From an uncultured Sphingomonas sp. (GTDB lineage: Bacteria; Pseudomonadota; Alphaproteobacteria; Sphingomonadales; Sphingomonadaceae): 64,000 nt of DNA. The notes below the pieces were generated by a model. That model searched no databases, had not been told where the DNA came from, and saw only the letters and a program-made list of their open reading frames with translations. Shown piece by piece: positions 15,796 through 25,155 of the stretch (the stretch's first letter is position 1; the number at the start of each line of letters is the position of its first letter). The stretch spans positions 24,044-88,043 of the forward strand of contig CAJYSA010000021.1 in assembly GCA_913777325.1 (NCBI GenBank), written 5' to 3'. Position numbers and translations under genes: made by a program.

Positions 15796-18468
15796 TCAAT
15801 CGAGGTTGGGGCGGAGCAGACGCGTGGCCCGCTCGCGATCGACGCCCAGTCGCTGGGCATAATCGGCAAGCTGGTCCTCGCCGATCCGCGCCACGCCGAA
15901 ATATTCGGCCTGCGCGTGGCCGAAGTAGAAGCCGCTGACCGCCGCCGTCGGCAGCATCGCGAAGCTCTCGGTCAGTTCCAGCCCGACGTTCTTCTCCGCG
16001 TCCAGCATTTCGAACAGCCGCACCTTCAGCGAATGCTCCGGGCAGGCGGGATAGCCGGGCGCGGGGCGGATGCCGCGATATTGCTCGCGGATCAGCGCCT
16101 CGTTGGTCAGTTGCTCGTCCGGCGCATAGCCCCACAATTCTTGCCGGACATGCGCGTGGAGCGCCTCCGCGAACGCCTCGGCGAGGCGATCCGCCAGCGC
16201 CTTGAGCAGAATGTCGTTATAATCGTCGTTGTCGGCCTTGTAGCGCGCCAGATGCGCGTCGATGCCGTGGATGCCGACCGCGAAGCCGCCGATCCAGTCG
16301 CCCGCCGGATCGATGAAGTCGGCGAGGCACATGTTGGCGCGCCCCTCGCGCTTCGCGATCTGTTGCCGCAGGAACGGCAGCCGCGTGGAGTGCTCGTTGC
16401 GGCGGTCGAGATCGGGGAGGTTGAACCCCTCCGGCACGCTGCCGCCGTCGGGCGAGCGGCGGTCGACGGAGTGGCGGTCGTACACCCACACATCATCGTC
16501 GTGGCGGTGGCACGGCCATAGCCCGGCGACGCCGCGCGCGGTCAGCCACTTCTCGGCGACGATCCGGTCGAGCATCGCCTGCGCATCGGCATAGAGCGAC
16601 GACGCGCTTTCGCCGACCACTTCGTCGGTCAGGATCGCGGGGAAGTTGCCCGCCAGCTCCCAGGCGCGGAAGAACGGCGTCCAGTCGATATACTGGCGCA
16701 GGTCGGCGAGATCCCAGTCGTCGAAGACGTGGACGCCGGGCTGCTTCACCGGCGGCGCCTTCAGCGTCATGTCGGCGGCGAAGCCACGCTTGCGTGCCTC
16801 GTCGAGCGGCAGGAGGTTGTTCTGCCCCTTGCCCTCGCGCGCGTCGCGCACGGCCTGGTAATCCTTGGCGACCCCGGCGACATAATCGTCGCGGATCGTA
16901 TCGGAGACGAGCGTCGTGGCCACGCCGACCGCGCGGCTGGCGTCGAGGACGTGGACGACCGGGCCAGTGTAAGCGGGCGCGATGCGCAGCGCGGTGTGGA
17001 CCTTGGAGGTGGTCGCGCCACCGATCAGCAACGGCATCTGCATCTGCGCGCGCTGCATTTCCTCGGCGACGGTCACCATCTCGTCGAGCGAGGGGGTGAT
17101 GAGGCCCGACAGGCCGATCATGTCGGCGTCATTCTCGTTCGCCGCCTCCAGGATCCTCGACCACGGCACCATGACGCCTAGGTCGATCACCTCGAAGCCG
17201 TTGCACTGGAGCACGACGCCGACGATGTTTTTGCCGATATCGTGGACGTCGCCCTTCACGGTCGCCATCACGACCTTGCCCTTGCCCTTCGCGCCCGGCT
17301 CCTTCGCGGCCTCGATGAACGGCATGAGGTGCGCGACCGCCTTCTTCATCACGCGCGCGGACTTCACGACCTGCGGCAGGAACATCTTGCCCGAGCCGAA
17401 CAGGTCGCCGACGACGTTCATGCCGTCCATCAACGGCCCCTCGATCACCTCGATCGGGCGCGCGAACATCTGGCGGCATTCCTCGGTATCCTCGACGACA
17501 TGCGCGTCGATGCCCTTCACCAGCGCATATTCGAGCCGCTTCGTCACCTCCAGCGAGCGCCATTCGGCGGCCTGCTTCTCCGCCGCCGCATCGGTGCCGC
17601 GGAACTTCTCGGCCAGCGCGACCAGTCGGTCGCCCGCCTCCGGATCGCGGTTGAGGATGACGTCCTCGCACGCCTGACGCAGATCGGGCGCGATCTGGTC
17701 GTACACATCGAGCTGACCGGCGTTGACGATCGCCATGTCCATCCCCGCCGGGATGGCATAATAGAGGAACACCGAGTGCATCGCGCGGCGCACCGGCTCA
17801 TTACCACGGAAGCTGAACGACAGGTTCGACAAGCCGCCCGAGATATGGACGTGCGGGCAGCGCGCCTTGATCTCGCGACACGCCTCGATGAAGTCGACGC
17901 CGTAATTGTTGTGTTCCTCGATCCCGGTCGCGACCGCGAACACATTGGGGTCAAAGATGATGTCCTCGGGCGGGAAGCCGATGCCGGTCAGCAGCTTGTA
18001 GGCGCGTTCGCAGATCTCGACCTTGCGCGCCTGGGTATCGGCCTGACCGACCTCGTCGAAGGCCATGACGACCACCGCCGCGCCATAGTTCATGCACTTG
18101 CGCGCGTGAGCGAGGAATTGCTCCTCGCCCTCCTTCATGCTGATCGAATTGACGATCGGCTTGCCCGATACGCACTTCAACCCCGCCTCGATCACGTCCC
18201 ACTTGGACGAGTCGATCATGATCGGCACGCGCGCGATATCCGGCTCGGCGGCGATCAGCTTCAGGAAGGTCATCATGGCGTGGTGCGCGTCGAGCAGCCC
18301 CTCGTCCATGTTGACGTCGACCACCTGCGCGCCATTCTCCACCTGCTGACGCGCGACCTCGACCGCGCGGGTGTAGTCGCCGGCGAGGATCATCTTCTTG
18401 AACGCCGCCGAGCCGGTGACGTTCGTGCGCTCGCCGATGTTGACGAACTGGGTGGAGGTGCTGGTCAT
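15796..18468 (-). CDS. metH: Methionine synthase, cobalamin-dependent, folate/B12/activation part
   Basis: An 890-residue protein lacking the homocysteine domain, which is encoded by the separate upstream gene. Domains in order: methyl-tetrahydrofolate-binding (1-300; [12 protein letters not shown]-type start seen as [12 protein letters not shown]), B12 cap (310-395), B12-binding with the cobalt-ligand H409 in [13 protein letters not shown], and the AdoMet activation domain with [15 protein letters not shown] near residue 820. It transfers the methyl group from methyl-THF through cobalamin to homocysteine. The ATG at 18468 is chosen at the family N-terminus; the frame upstream runs into a palindromic repeat. 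It is last of a four-gene leftward operon. Confidence 0.94.
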   Translation of the reverse strand: MTSTSTQFVNIGERTNVTGSAAFKKMILAGDYTRAVEVARQQVENGAQVVDVNMDEGLLDAHHAMMTFLKLIAAEPDIARVPIMIDSSKWDVIEAGLKCVSGKPIVNSISMKEGEEQFLAHARKCMNYGAAVVVMAFDEVGQADTQARKVEICERAYKLLTGIGFPPEDIIFDPNVFAVATGIEEHNNYGVDFIEACREIKARCPHVHISGGLSNLSFSFRGNEPVRRAMHSVFLYYAIPAGMDMAIVNAGQLDVYDQIAPDLRQACEDVILNRDPEAGDRLVALAEKFRGTDAAAEKQAAEWRSLEVTKRLEYALVKGIDAHVVEDTEECRQMFARPIEVIEGPLMDGMNVVGDLFGSGKMFLPQVVKSARVMKKAVAHLMPFIEAAKEPGAKGKGKVVMATVKGDVHDIGKNIVGVVLQCNGFEVIDLGVMVPWSRILEAANENDADMIGLSGLITPSLDEMVTVAEEMQRAQMQMPLLIGGATTSKVHTALRIAPAYTGPVVHVLDASRAVGVATTLVSDTIRDDYVAGVAKDYQAVRDAREGKGQNNLLPLDEARKRGFAADMTLKAPPVKQPGVHVFDDWDLADLRQYIDWTPFFRAWELAGNFPAILTDEVVGESASSLYADAQAMLDRIVAEKWLTARGVAGLWPCHRHDDDVWVYDRHSVDRRSPDGGSVPEGFNLPDLDRRNEHSTRLPFLRQQIAKREGRANMCLADFIDPAGDWIGGFAVGIHGIDAHLARYKADNDDYNDILLKALADRLAEAFAEALHAHVRQELWGYAPDEQLTNEALIREQYRGIRPAPGYPACPEHSLKVRLFEMLDAEKNVGLELTESFAMLPTAAVSGFYFGHAQAEYFGVARIGEDQLADYAQRLGVDRERATRLLRPNLD

Positions 18469-18484
18469 GGTCTTCTTCGTGTAG

Positions 18485-18589
18485 CCCTCTCCCCTCCGGG
18501 GAGAGGGTTGGGTGAGGGGTAGGTGTCTCACGGAGAGCAGCACTGCTTGGCGGCCCCTCTCCCAACCCTCTCCCCCGCAGGGGAGAGGG
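18485..18589. repeat. Palindromic GGGAGAGGG repeat between the two metH genes (family B)
   Basis: Two hairpins, CCCTCTCCCC / GGGGAGAGGG (18485-18507) and CCCTCTCCCC / GGGGAGAGGG (18566-18589), are themselves arranged as an inverted pair (GAGGGTTGGG.. versus ..CCCAACCCTC). It occupies most of the 132-bp gap between the two halves of metH. This type of element is frequent in proteobacterial intergenic regions. Confidence 0.85.
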
Positions 18590-18600
18590 CTAAGGGTAGC

Positions 18601-19647
18601 TCACGCCGCCATCGTGAACGGCTCCAGCCCGGCGAGCCGCGTGCGCACCGCCGGCACCGCGACCTTGCGCGGCTCCAGCCCGCGCACGTGGTCGGCGATC
18701 GCCTTGATATGCGCCGGGGTCGAGCCGCAGCAGCCGCCGAGCACATTGACTTGCCCCGCGAACGCCCATTCGCCGACCAGCCCGGCGGTCGTGGCCGGCG
18801 CCTCGTCATAGGCGCCCAGTTCGTTGGGCAGGCCGGCGTTGGGATAGACCATGATGAGCGTGTCGCAGAGCTCGCTCAGCGTCTTGACGTGCGGGCGGAG
18901 CTGCTCCGCGCCGAACGAGCAGTTCAGCCCGATCGTCAGCGGCTTGGCATGGCGCACCGCGTGCCAGAACGCCTCCACGGTATGGCCCGACAGGTTCCGC
19001 CCCGACAGGTCGGTCAGCGTCATCGACAGCATGATCGGCAGGTCGCGACCCAGCGCCTCGCCCGCCTCGATCGCGGCCATGATCCCGGCCTTGGCATTCA
19101 GCGTGTCGAACACCGTCTCGATCAGCACGAAGTCCGCGCCGCCTTCGACCAAGGCATCGATCTGCTCGCGGTAGACGTCCTTCAGGTAATCGAAGTCGAT
19201 CTCGCGATAGCCGGGATCATTAACGTCCGGGCTCAGCGATAGCGTCTTGTTGGTCGGGCCGATCGCGCCCGCGACGAAGCGCGGACGGCCATCCTTCGCC
19301 TGATATTCGTCGGCGATGCGGCGCGCGAGCTTCGCGCTCTCGACGTTGATCTCGCGCACCAGCCCTTCGGCGCCGTAATCGGCCTGGCTGATGCGGTTGG
19401 CGGAGAAGGTGTTGGTCTCGGCGATGTCGGCGCCGGCCTCGAAATAGGCGCGATGGATCGCCTCGGGCACCTCGGGCTTGGTCAGCGCGAGGATGTCGTT
19501 GTTGCCCTTCTGATCGTGGCCGAGCGTCAGCGGGCCGGCGTAATCGGCCTCCGACAGCTTCCAGTTCTGGATCTCGGTCCCGAAGGCGCCATCGGTGATG
19601 AGGATGCGCTTGGCCGCCTCGGCGTTGAAGATCGCCCGAATGCTCAT
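18601..19647 (-). CDS. metH: Methionine synthase, homocysteine S-methyltransferase part
   Basis: A 348-residue protein equal to the N-terminal homocysteine-binding domain of MetH. The barrel start ILITDGAFGTEIQ and zinc-binding cysteines are present: C243 in LNCSFGAEQLRPH and the C306-C307 pair in GGCCGSTPAHI. It must work with the downstream B12 protein to make methionine. The ATG at 19645-19647 overlaps the stop of metF by four bases (ATGA). The split into two genes is usual in sphingomonads as I recall, not a frameshift: a 132-bp spacer with its own repeat separates them. Confidence 0.93.
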   Translation of the reverse strand: MSIRAIFNAEAAKRILITDGAFGTEIQNWKLSEADYAGPLTLGHDQKGNNDILALTKPEVPEAIHRAYFEAGADIAETNTFSANRISQADYGAEGLVREINVESAKLARRIADEYQAKDGRPRFVAGAIGPTNKTLSLSPDVNDPGYREIDFDYLKDVYREQIDALVEGGADFVLIETVFDTLNAKAGIMAAIEAGEALGRDLPIMLSMTLTDLSGRNLSGHTVEAFWHAVRHAKPLTIGLNCSFGAEQLRPHVKTLSELCDTLIMVYPNAGLPNELGAYDEAPATTAGLVGEWAFAGQVNVLGGCCGSTPAHIKAIADHVRGLEPRKVAVPAVRTRLAGLEPFTMAA

Positions 19648-20585
19648 GCCGCCGCCCTTTCGTGTGCCGGGTTCGTGCGCACGCCCAGCAGGTGACAGAT
19701 CGCGAAGCTCAGCTCCGCCTTGTTCATCGTGTAGAAGTGGAGCTGCTTGACGCCGCCCGCGTACAGCTTGCGGCACAGTTCCGCCGCCACGGTCGCGGCG
19801 ACCAGCTGGCGCGCGGCGGGGTGTGCGTCCAGCCCCTCGAACAGCCTGACCAGCCAGCCGGGCACGGCGGTGTTGCACATCGCCGCCATGCGCTGAACCC
19901 CCGCGAAGCTGCCGATCGGCATGATGCCGGGCACGATCTCCGCGGTGATGCCCGCCGCGGCGGCGGCGTCGCGATATCGGAAGAACGTCTCCGCCTCGAA
20001 GAAGAATTGCGTGATCGCGCGGTGGGCGCCGGCGTCCAGCTTGCGCTTCAGATTGTCGAGGTCGGCGGCGAGATCCGCCGAATTCGGGTGCATCTCCGGA
20101 TAAGCGGCGACCGAAATCTCGAAGGGATGCAGGCGGCGCAGCCCCGCGACCAGCGCGGCGGCATTCTCGTAACCGCCAGGATGCGGCGTGTAGTCCGCCG
20201 CCCCCGCCGGCGGATCGCCGCGCAGTGCGACGATGTGGCGCACGCCCGCCGCCCAATATTCCTGCGCCACGGCGTCGATCTCTTCGCGCGTCGCCTCGAC
20301 GCAGGTGAGGTGCGCGGCGGCGGGCACGTCGGTCTCGCGCGCGATCCGCGCCACGGTGGCATGGGTGCGGTCGCGCGTCGATCCGCCCGCACCGTACGTC
20401 ACCGACAGGAAACGCGGGTTCAGCGGGCACAACGTCTCGATCGACTGCCAGAGGTTCTCCTCGGCCTTGTCGGTCTTGGGTGGAGAGAATTCGAAGCTGA
20501 CCGCCACGTCGCCGCCGACATCGGCATAGAGCGGCGCCTCCAGCGCGCGTCGCGCCTCTTCGAGCTGATTGACCGAGAACGTCAT
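19644..20585 (-). CDS. metF: 5,10-methylenetetrahydrofolate reductase
   Basis: A 313-residue FAD enzyme reducing methylene-THF to methyl-THF, the methyl donor for MetH. Family features: SFEFSPPKTDKAEENLW, FLSVTYGAGGSTRDRT, AHLTC, LRGDPPAG and FFFEAETFFRYRD. The start codon overlaps the stop of the ArsR-methyltransferase gene (ATGA), with GGGAGGTGA upstream inside that gene, and its own stop overlaps the homocysteine methyltransferase start. The chain of overlaps shows a tightly coupled operon. Confidence 0.95.
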   Translation of the reverse strand: MTFSVNQLEEARRALEAPLYADVGGDVAVSFEFSPPKTDKAEENLWQSIETLCPLNPRFLSVTYGAGGSTRDRTHATVARIARETDVPAAAHLTCVEATREEIDAVAQEYWAAGVRHIVALRGDPPAGAADYTPHPGGYENAAALVAGLRRLHPFEISVAAYPEMHPNSADLAADLDNLKRKLDAGAHRAITQFFFEAETFFRYRDAAAAAGITAEIVPGIMPIGSFAGVQRMAAMCNTAVPGWLVRLFEGLDAHPAARQLVAATVAAELCRKLYAGGVKQLHFYTMNKAELSFAICHLLGVRTNPAHERAAA

Positions 20586-21520
20586 GCCGCCTTCACCTCC
20601 CGCACCGGTGCGCCCTGTTTGCGCCCCAGCCACAATTTGACCGTCAGTTCGCCGCCCTCAAGCGTCTCGACCCGCTCCGTCGCCAGCCCCACGCCCGCGA
20701 ACCAGCCCGCGATCTGCGCGTCCGCGAAGCCCAGCCGCGTATGCGCATCGCGCGCGCGCAATTCCTCGCGATCGTGGCTGGCGAAATCGGCGATCAGCAG
20801 CCGCCCGCCCGCGTCCAATACGCGCGCGGCCTCGGCGATCGCGGCGCCGGGCTGCTGCGCGAAGTGCAGGACGTGGTGGAGGATCGCGACGTCGCTGCCG
20901 CCATCGGCGACGGGCAGCGCATAGAGGTCGGCCTGGCGGAGTTCGGCATGGTCGCCGACCCGCGCGCGTGCCAGCCGCAACATTTCGCTGCTTTTGTCGA
21001 TGCCCAGCACGTGGCTGGCGGACGGGGCGAACAACTCGATCATCCGCCCGGTGCCGGTTCCGATGTCGATCAGCCGGCCCAGCGCGCGGTGGCCCAGCAT
21101 CGCGCGCATCGCCGCCTCGACCTGTTCCTCCGCGACATGCAGCGATCGGATCGCGTCCCACTCGTCGGCATGCGCCTCGAACCAGGCCGCCGCCGCCGCC
21201 GCCCGGTCGGCACGCACCGCCGCCAGCCGCGCGACATCGGCCTCCACATCCTCTGCGACGCCGTAAGCATCGAGCGCGGCCATCACCGGGGCGACCCGCG
21301 CGCGCTCGCCCAGCGCCACGAACACCCAGCTACCTTCCTTGCGACGCTCCGCCAGTCCGGCGTCGCACAGAATCTTGACGTGGCGCGACACGCGCGGCTG
21401 GCTTTGCCCCAGCACTTGCGCCAGTTCGCCGACGGACAATTCCATCGTGCCGAGCAGCGCCACGATCCGCAGCCGCGACGCGTCGGCGAGCGCGCGGAAA
21501 ATGTCGAGGGCCAGCTTCAT
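20582..21520 (-). CDS. ArsR-family regulator fused to a SAM-dependent methyltransferase domain
   Basis: A 312-residue fusion. Residues 1-85 form a winged helix: LADASRLRIVALL, LSVGELAQVLGQSQPRVSRHVKIL, LVERRKEGSW-type wing. Residues 115-300 form a class I methyltransferase: IDIGTGTGRMIELF (151-164), VLGIDKSSEMLRLAR, VAILHHVLHFAQQP. The methyltransferase fold probably senses S-adenosylmethionine or S-adenosylhomocysteine rather than methylating, matching its place at the head of a metF-metH operon. It starts nine bases from a perfect 22-bp palindrome that should be its operator. Start chosen by the palindrome boundary and the family N-terminus. Confidence 0.9.
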   Translation of the reverse strand: MKLALDIFRALADASRLRIVALLGTMELSVGELAQVLGQSQPRVSRHVKILCDAGLAERRKEGSWVFVALGERARVAPVMAALDAYGVAEDVEADVARLAAVRADRAAAAAAWFEAHADEWDAIRSLHVAEEQVEAAMRAMLGHRALGRLIDIGTGTGRMIELFAPSASHVLGIDKSSEMLRLARARVGDHAELRQADLYALPVADGGSDVAILHHVLHFAQQPGAAIAEAARVLDAGGRLLIADFASHDREELRARDAHTRLGFADAQIAGWFAGVGLATERVETLEGGELTVKLWLGRKQGAPVREVKAA

Positions 21521-21528
21521 GGCGATCA

Positions 21529-21550
21529 CATATAAAGATATCTTTATATG
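21529..21550. promoter_or_regulatory. Perfect 22-bp AT-rich palindrome, candidate ArsR operator of the met operon
   Basis: The half-site CATATAAAGAT is repeated exactly as ATCTTTATATG, giving a gapless perfect palindrome. It is strikingly AT-rich against its surroundings and lies directly upstream of the ArsR-methyltransferase start codon. That position suits autorepression of the whole met operon; the divergent lipoprotein gene starts 98 bases away. Confidence 0.82.
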
Positions 21551-21647
21551 GGTCAACGGAAGACCGTCATGGACCTTTTTGCCGCCATCTTTCGTTCGCG
21601 TTGCCGCTGCGGGGATATTGCCCGCGTAACGAACAGGGAGAAACCCA

Positions 21648-21944
21648 ATGAAGCGTCTTTTCACCTCGGGCCTGATCGCCGCGACCGCGCTGGGCCTGGC
21701 GGCGTGCAGCGAGCGCGCGCAGAACGAGACCGCCGAGGCGGGCAACGCGATCGCCGCCGACACCGCCGCCACCACGTCCAACGCGGTCAATGACGTCGAC
21801 GCCGCGACCGATCGCGCGCTGAACAAGGCCGAGAACAGCCTGGATCGTGCGGGCGACGCGCTGAAGAACAGCGGCGATCGCGCCGCCGACGCGACCGGCA
21901 ACGCGATGGTGCGCGCCGGCGAGGACCTGCGCGACCGCAAGTAA
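21648..21944 (+). CDS. Small lipoprotein, Ala/Asn/Asp-rich
   Basis: A 98-residue precursor with lipobox LAAC (C20). The mature part is a long amphipathic helix with repeated ATDRA, GDRAADA, AGDAL segments, resembling small entericidin- or YtxH-like envelope proteins. GGGAGAAA precedes the ATG. Function unknown. It is divergent from the met operon and ends in a strong terminator, so it is monocistronic. Confidence 0.85.
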   Translation: MKRLFTSGLIAATALGLAACSERAQNETAEAGNAIAADTAATTSNAVNDVDAATDRALNKAENSLDRAGDALKNSGDRAADATGNAMVRAGEDLRDRK

Positions 21945-21953
21945 CGTGAACAC

Positions 21954-21982
21954 GGCCGTCGCCAGCGTGGCGACGGCCTTTT
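21954..21982 (+). terminator. Intrinsic terminator after the small lipoprotein
   Basis: Perfect 11-bp stem GGCCGTCGCCA / TGGCGACGGCC with a 3-base loop, followed by TTTT. Confidence 0.93.
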
Positions 21983-22004
21983 CCAGCGTCGACGGGGAAT
22001 AGCC

Positions 22005-22955
22005 ATGACCGACCTTCGGCGCCTGGGCGCCTCCGATCTGCGGATCACGCCGCTGGTGCTGGGCGGCAACGTCTTCGGCTGGACGGCGGATCGCGAGGCG
22101 TCGTTCGCGGTGCTCGACGCGTTCGTTGCCGGCGGCGGCACGATGATCGATACCGCGGACGTCTACTCCGCATGGGTCGACGGGCATCGCGGCGGCGAAT
22201 CGGAGACGATGATTGGTGAGTGGCTGAAGCGCAGCGGCCATCGCGACCGCGTGCTGATCGCCACCAAGGTGGGCATGTTGCCCGGAGAGGGCGGCGAGAA
22301 GCTGGCGCCCGCGCGGATCGCCGCGGCGTGTGAGGCGTCGCTGAAGCGGCTCGGCACCGATCGCATCGACCTGTACTTCGCGCATCAGGATGACGAGGCG
22401 ACCGCGCAGGACGCGGTGGCAGAGGCGTTCGCGCGGCTGGTGCGCGAGGGAAAGGTGCGCGTGCTGGGCGCCTCGAACTTCCACGCCGCACGGCTGAAGT
22501 CCGCGATCGAGACGGCGCGCGCGGCGGGCCTGCCGCATTATCAGGTGCTGCAGCCCGAATATAATCTGGTCAGCCGCCACAAGTTCGAGGGCGAGCTGCA
22601 GGATTATTGCGTGACCGAGAATATCGGCGTCATTCCCTATTACGGGCTGGCGTCCGGCTTCCTGACCGGCAAGTATCGCAGCCGCGACGATTTGTCGCAG
22701 AGCGTGCGCGGTGCGGGCATGGGCAAGTTGCTGGACGGCAAGGGACGGGCGGTTCTGGAGGCGATGGATGAGGTGGCGGCGGACACCGGGGCGACGCTGG
22801 CGCAGCTCGCGCTCGCCTGGTTGATGGCACAACCAGGCGTCACGGCGCCGATCGCCAGTGCGACGTCGGCCCGGCAGGTCGAGGATCTGCTGGGTGCCAT
22901 CAATGTGGACCTGAGCGATGCGCAACGCGAGCGACTGACGCTTGCCGGTGCGTGA
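22005..22955 (+). CDS. Aldo/keto reductase
   Basis: A 316-residue cytosolic NADPH-dependent oxidoreductase with a TIM barrel. The catalytic tetrad can be assigned: D in MIDTADVYS, Y in DVYS, K in IATKVG and H in YFAHQDD. The QPEYNL and SRHKFEGEL segments place it with the YajO/oxidoreductase-type aldo/keto reductases. Substrate unknown. GGGGAATAG precedes the ATG. Its last bases overlap the start of the next gene. Confidence 0.9.
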   Translation: MTDLRRLGASDLRITPLVLGGNVFGWTADREASFAVLDAFVAGGGTMIDTADVYSAWVDGHRGGESETMIGEWLKRSGHRDRVLIATKVGMLPGEGGEKLAPARIAAACEASLKRLGTDRIDLYFAHQDDEATAQDAVAEAFARLVREGKVRVLGASNFHAARLKSAIETARAAGLPHYQVLQPEYNLVSRHKFEGELQDYCVTENIGVIPYYGLASGFLTGKYRSRDDLSQSVRGAGMGKLLDGKGRAVLEAMDEVAADTGATLAQLALAWLMAQPGVTAPIASATSARQVEDLLGAINVDLSDAQRERLTLAGA

Positions 22956-23586
22956 CCCGCGCCGACGCGGCTGGATGTTGCGGCTGGCGGTGCTGCTGTG
23001 CGCCGTCATGGCGGTGCCCGCGCAGGCCGCCGTTACGATCACCTTCTGGAGCCGCGACTTCGGCAACACCTTTCCGCATGCCTTCTTCATGCTGCGCGGT
23101 ACGCCCGATGCGGGCGGTGCGCCGGTCGACGCGGCCTATGGCTTCACCGCGAAATCGCTGACGCCCGCGATCCTGTTCGGCAATGTCGCCGGACGGGTGG
23201 AGCGCCCCCGGCCATTTTACATCAACGGCAGCCACGTCCGTTTCGCGCGCACGCTGACCGATGCGCAATATGCGGCGATCCTGTCGCTGGTGCGTGAATG
23301 GCATGAGGATACCGGCGACGCGACCTACAATCTGAACAGGCGCAATTGCGTCACCTTCGTGCGCGAGGCGGCGCGACGGTCCGGATTGACGATCGTCGAT
23401 TTCCCCAAGTTGATGAAGAAGCCGTCGGGCTATCTGCGCGCCGTGGTCGCCGCCCAGCCACAGGCGGTGACGGTGATCGAGAAGACGGGGAAGGAATATC
23501 TGCCCACGCTGCCGCCGCTGGTCGGCACGGTGCCGATCGACGCGCCGGTGGCGACACCGGCGGACCTGCCGGGCAAGCGCAAGTAG
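22948..23586 (+). CDS. Periplasmic protein with candidate His/Cys catalytic pair
   Basis: A roughly 212-residue precursor with an Arg-rich N-terminus and signal peptide ending in AQAA. The mature protein has RDFGNTFPHAFFMLRG and, 100 residues later, YNLNRRNCVTFVREAA. An early His and a later NxCxTF cysteine are the arrangement of permuted papain-fold (NlpC/P60- or DUF4105-like) enzymes. I cannot name the family. The start is uncertain: GTG 22948 overlaps the aldo/keto reductase end by 8 bases; ATG 22975 is also possible. Its stop abuts the stop of a convergent lipoprotein gene. Confidence 0.68.
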   Translation: MRDPRRRGWMLRLAVLLCAVMAVPAQAAVTITFWSRDFGNTFPHAFFMLRGTPDAGGAPVDAAYGFTAKSLTPAILFGNVAGRVERPRPFYINGSHVRFARTLTDAQYAAILSLVREWHEDTGDATYNLNRRNCVTFVREAARRSGLTIVDFPKLMKKPSGYLRAVVAAQPQAVTVIEKTGKEYLPTLPPLVGTVPIDAPVATPADLPGKRK

Positions 23587-24246
23587 CTAACGCGCGGGCA
23601 CGAGTTCCAGCACGTCGAGCGTCGATTCGAACGCCGGATAGGGCATGACCAGCCGCCAGCGGCGCGGCTCCACCCGCTCGACCCAACCCGCGACGTCGCG
23701 CGTGTTGTCGACGCCGTAGGCGTAGGCGCGCGCCTCATCGCCGAGCATCAACGTGCCCAGAAAGGCGGCGCGGGTCTGCTCCGCCTTGAACACCACTCCA
23801 GCCTGTCGCTGCGATCCCGTCAGCTTGACGAATTGCCTCGTGCCGCCCGCACCCGCGGCGATGCGGCAATCGAACCAGTCATAGGCGGTGAAGCCCCCGC
23901 CGACACCGCCCTTGCTGCCCAGCTTGAACATGCGGCAGCGGTAGGTGCCGGGTGGCGGGACCGGATCCGGCAGCGCGGCGTCGATCGCGAGCAACGCCCC
24001 CTGCGCCGCGACCTGCGATGGCGCCACCCGTCGCGCGGCGGACAGCCCGTCCACCCATGCATCCCGCCAGCGCCGCAGCCGATTTCGATCGGGCAGAGTG
24101 GCCTGACGCCGCCAATCGTCTCCCTCATCGGCGGTGGACGTGGCCGAACCCGGCGCGGGGGCGGGGGGCAGGCTGGTGGGCGGTGCGGCCTCGCGCGCAC
24201 CGCACCCACCCAGACACAGCAGCAAGGCGCCCGCCGCGCGCCTCAC
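23587..24246 (-). CDS. DUF4893 domain lipoprotein
   Basis: A 219-residue precursor with lipobox LGGC (C15), then a Pro-rich linker and a DUF4893-type domain: DWRRQATLPDRNRLRRWRDAWVDGL, then PPPGTYRCRMFKLGSKG and a C-terminal beta-rich part ending VLELVPAR. Probably periplasmic, function unknown. Its start overlaps the stop of the 3-hydroxybutyrate dehydrogenase gene by four bases, so the two are coupled. Confidence 0.8.
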   Translation of the reverse strand: MRRAAGALLLCLGGCGAREAAPPTSLPPAPAPGSATSTADEGDDWRRQATLPDRNRLRRWRDAWVDGLSAARRVAPSQVAAQGALLAIDAALPDPVPPPGTYRCRMFKLGSKGGVGGGFTAYDWFDCRIAAGAGGTRQFVKLTGSQRQAGVVFKAEQTRAAFLGTLMLGDEARAYAYGVDNTRDVAGWVERVEPRRWRLVMPYPAFESTLDVLELVPAR

Positions 24247-25028
24247 GCCGCGGTCCAGCCGCCGTCGACCGACAGGTTCGCGCCCGTGATCGCCTTGGCC
24301 TCGTCACGGCACAGGAACAGCGCCAGCGCGGCGACCTGTTTGGGGGTGACGAACTCCTTGGTGGGCTGCGCGGCGAGCAGGACGTCGTTGATCACCTGCT
24401 CGCGCGTCAGCCCGCGCGCTTTCATCGTATCGGGGATCTGCTGTTCGACCAGCGGGGTCCAGACATAGCCGGGCGAAATGCAGTTGACGGTCACCCCATC
24501 CGGCGCGGTTTCCAGCGCCACCGTCTTGGTCAGGCCGACCAGCCCGTGCTTGGCCGCGACATAGGCGGCCTTGTTGGGGCTGGCGACCAGGCTGTGCGCC
24601 GAGGCGGTGGAGACGATCCGCCCCCAACCGCGCGCGCGCATGTGTGGCACCGCCGCGCGCATCATATGGAACGCGCTCGACAGGTTGATCGCCAGGATCG
24701 CGTCCCACTTATCGACCGGGAAATCCTCGATCCCGCAGACATATTGGATGCCGGCATTGTTCACCACGATGTCCGGACCGCCCCATGTGTCGTGCGCGCG
24801 CGCGACCATCGCCGCGATCGCCTCGGGATCGGTCATGTCGGCGGCATCGTGCAACGCGTCGCCATCGCCCAGCGCGGCGACGGCGGCGCGCGCTTCCTCG
24901 ATCGCATCCGGCGCGCCCAGCCCGTTGAGCATCACGTGCGCGCCCTCGGCGGCGAGCGCCTTGGCCACCGCCAGCCCGATCCCCGACGTCGAGCCGGTGA
25001 CGATCGCGCTCTTGCCCTTTAGGAACAT
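24243..25028 (-). CDS. bdhA: 3-hydroxybutyrate dehydrogenase (SDR)
   Basis: A 261-residue short-chain dehydrogenase oxidising 3-hydroxybutyrate to acetoacetate with NAD, in polyhydroxybutyrate breakdown. Motifs: VTGSTSGIG (10-18), NNAGIQYV, S in STASAHSL, and YVAAKHGL as the catalytic YxxxK. The IQYV, PNKAAYVAAKHGLVGLTKTVALE and CISPGYVWTPLVEQQIP segments are characteristic of 3-hydroxybutyrate dehydrogenases. It is followed by the DUF4893 lipoprotein with a 4-base overlap. Confidence 0.9.
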   Translation of the reverse strand: MFLKGKSAIVTGSTSGIGLAVAKALAAEGAHVMLNGLGAPDAIEEARAAVAALGDGDALHDAADMTDPEAIAAMVARAHDTWGGPDIVVNNAGIQYVCGIEDFPVDKWDAILAINLSSAFHMMRAAVPHMRARGWGRIVSTASAHSLVASPNKAAYVAAKHGLVGLTKTVALETAPDGVTVNCISPGYVWTPLVEQQIPDTMKARGLTREQVINDVLLAAQPTKEFVTPKQVAALALFLCRDEAKAITGANLSVDGGWTAA

Positions 25029-25155
25029 TGCCGGCCCTTTCCGAATGAGGTGAACGTAACCTCAATCGGCGAGCGCGACGACGGTTGCAACCCGGACGCC
25101 ATCGCGCGCATTCATGCCGGAACGGCAACGATCGGCCTGTTGCGGGGAGGCATGC

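Noticed and set aside
18469-18543. Longer N-terminus of the B12 part of MetH
   Set aside because: The extra residues ([11 protein letters not shown]) come from translating the palindromic repeat.
18469-18600. Frameshift or pseudogene explanation for the split metH
   Set aside because: The two parts have separate starts and stops, a structured spacer and intact domain boundaries, so this is a two-gene arrangement.
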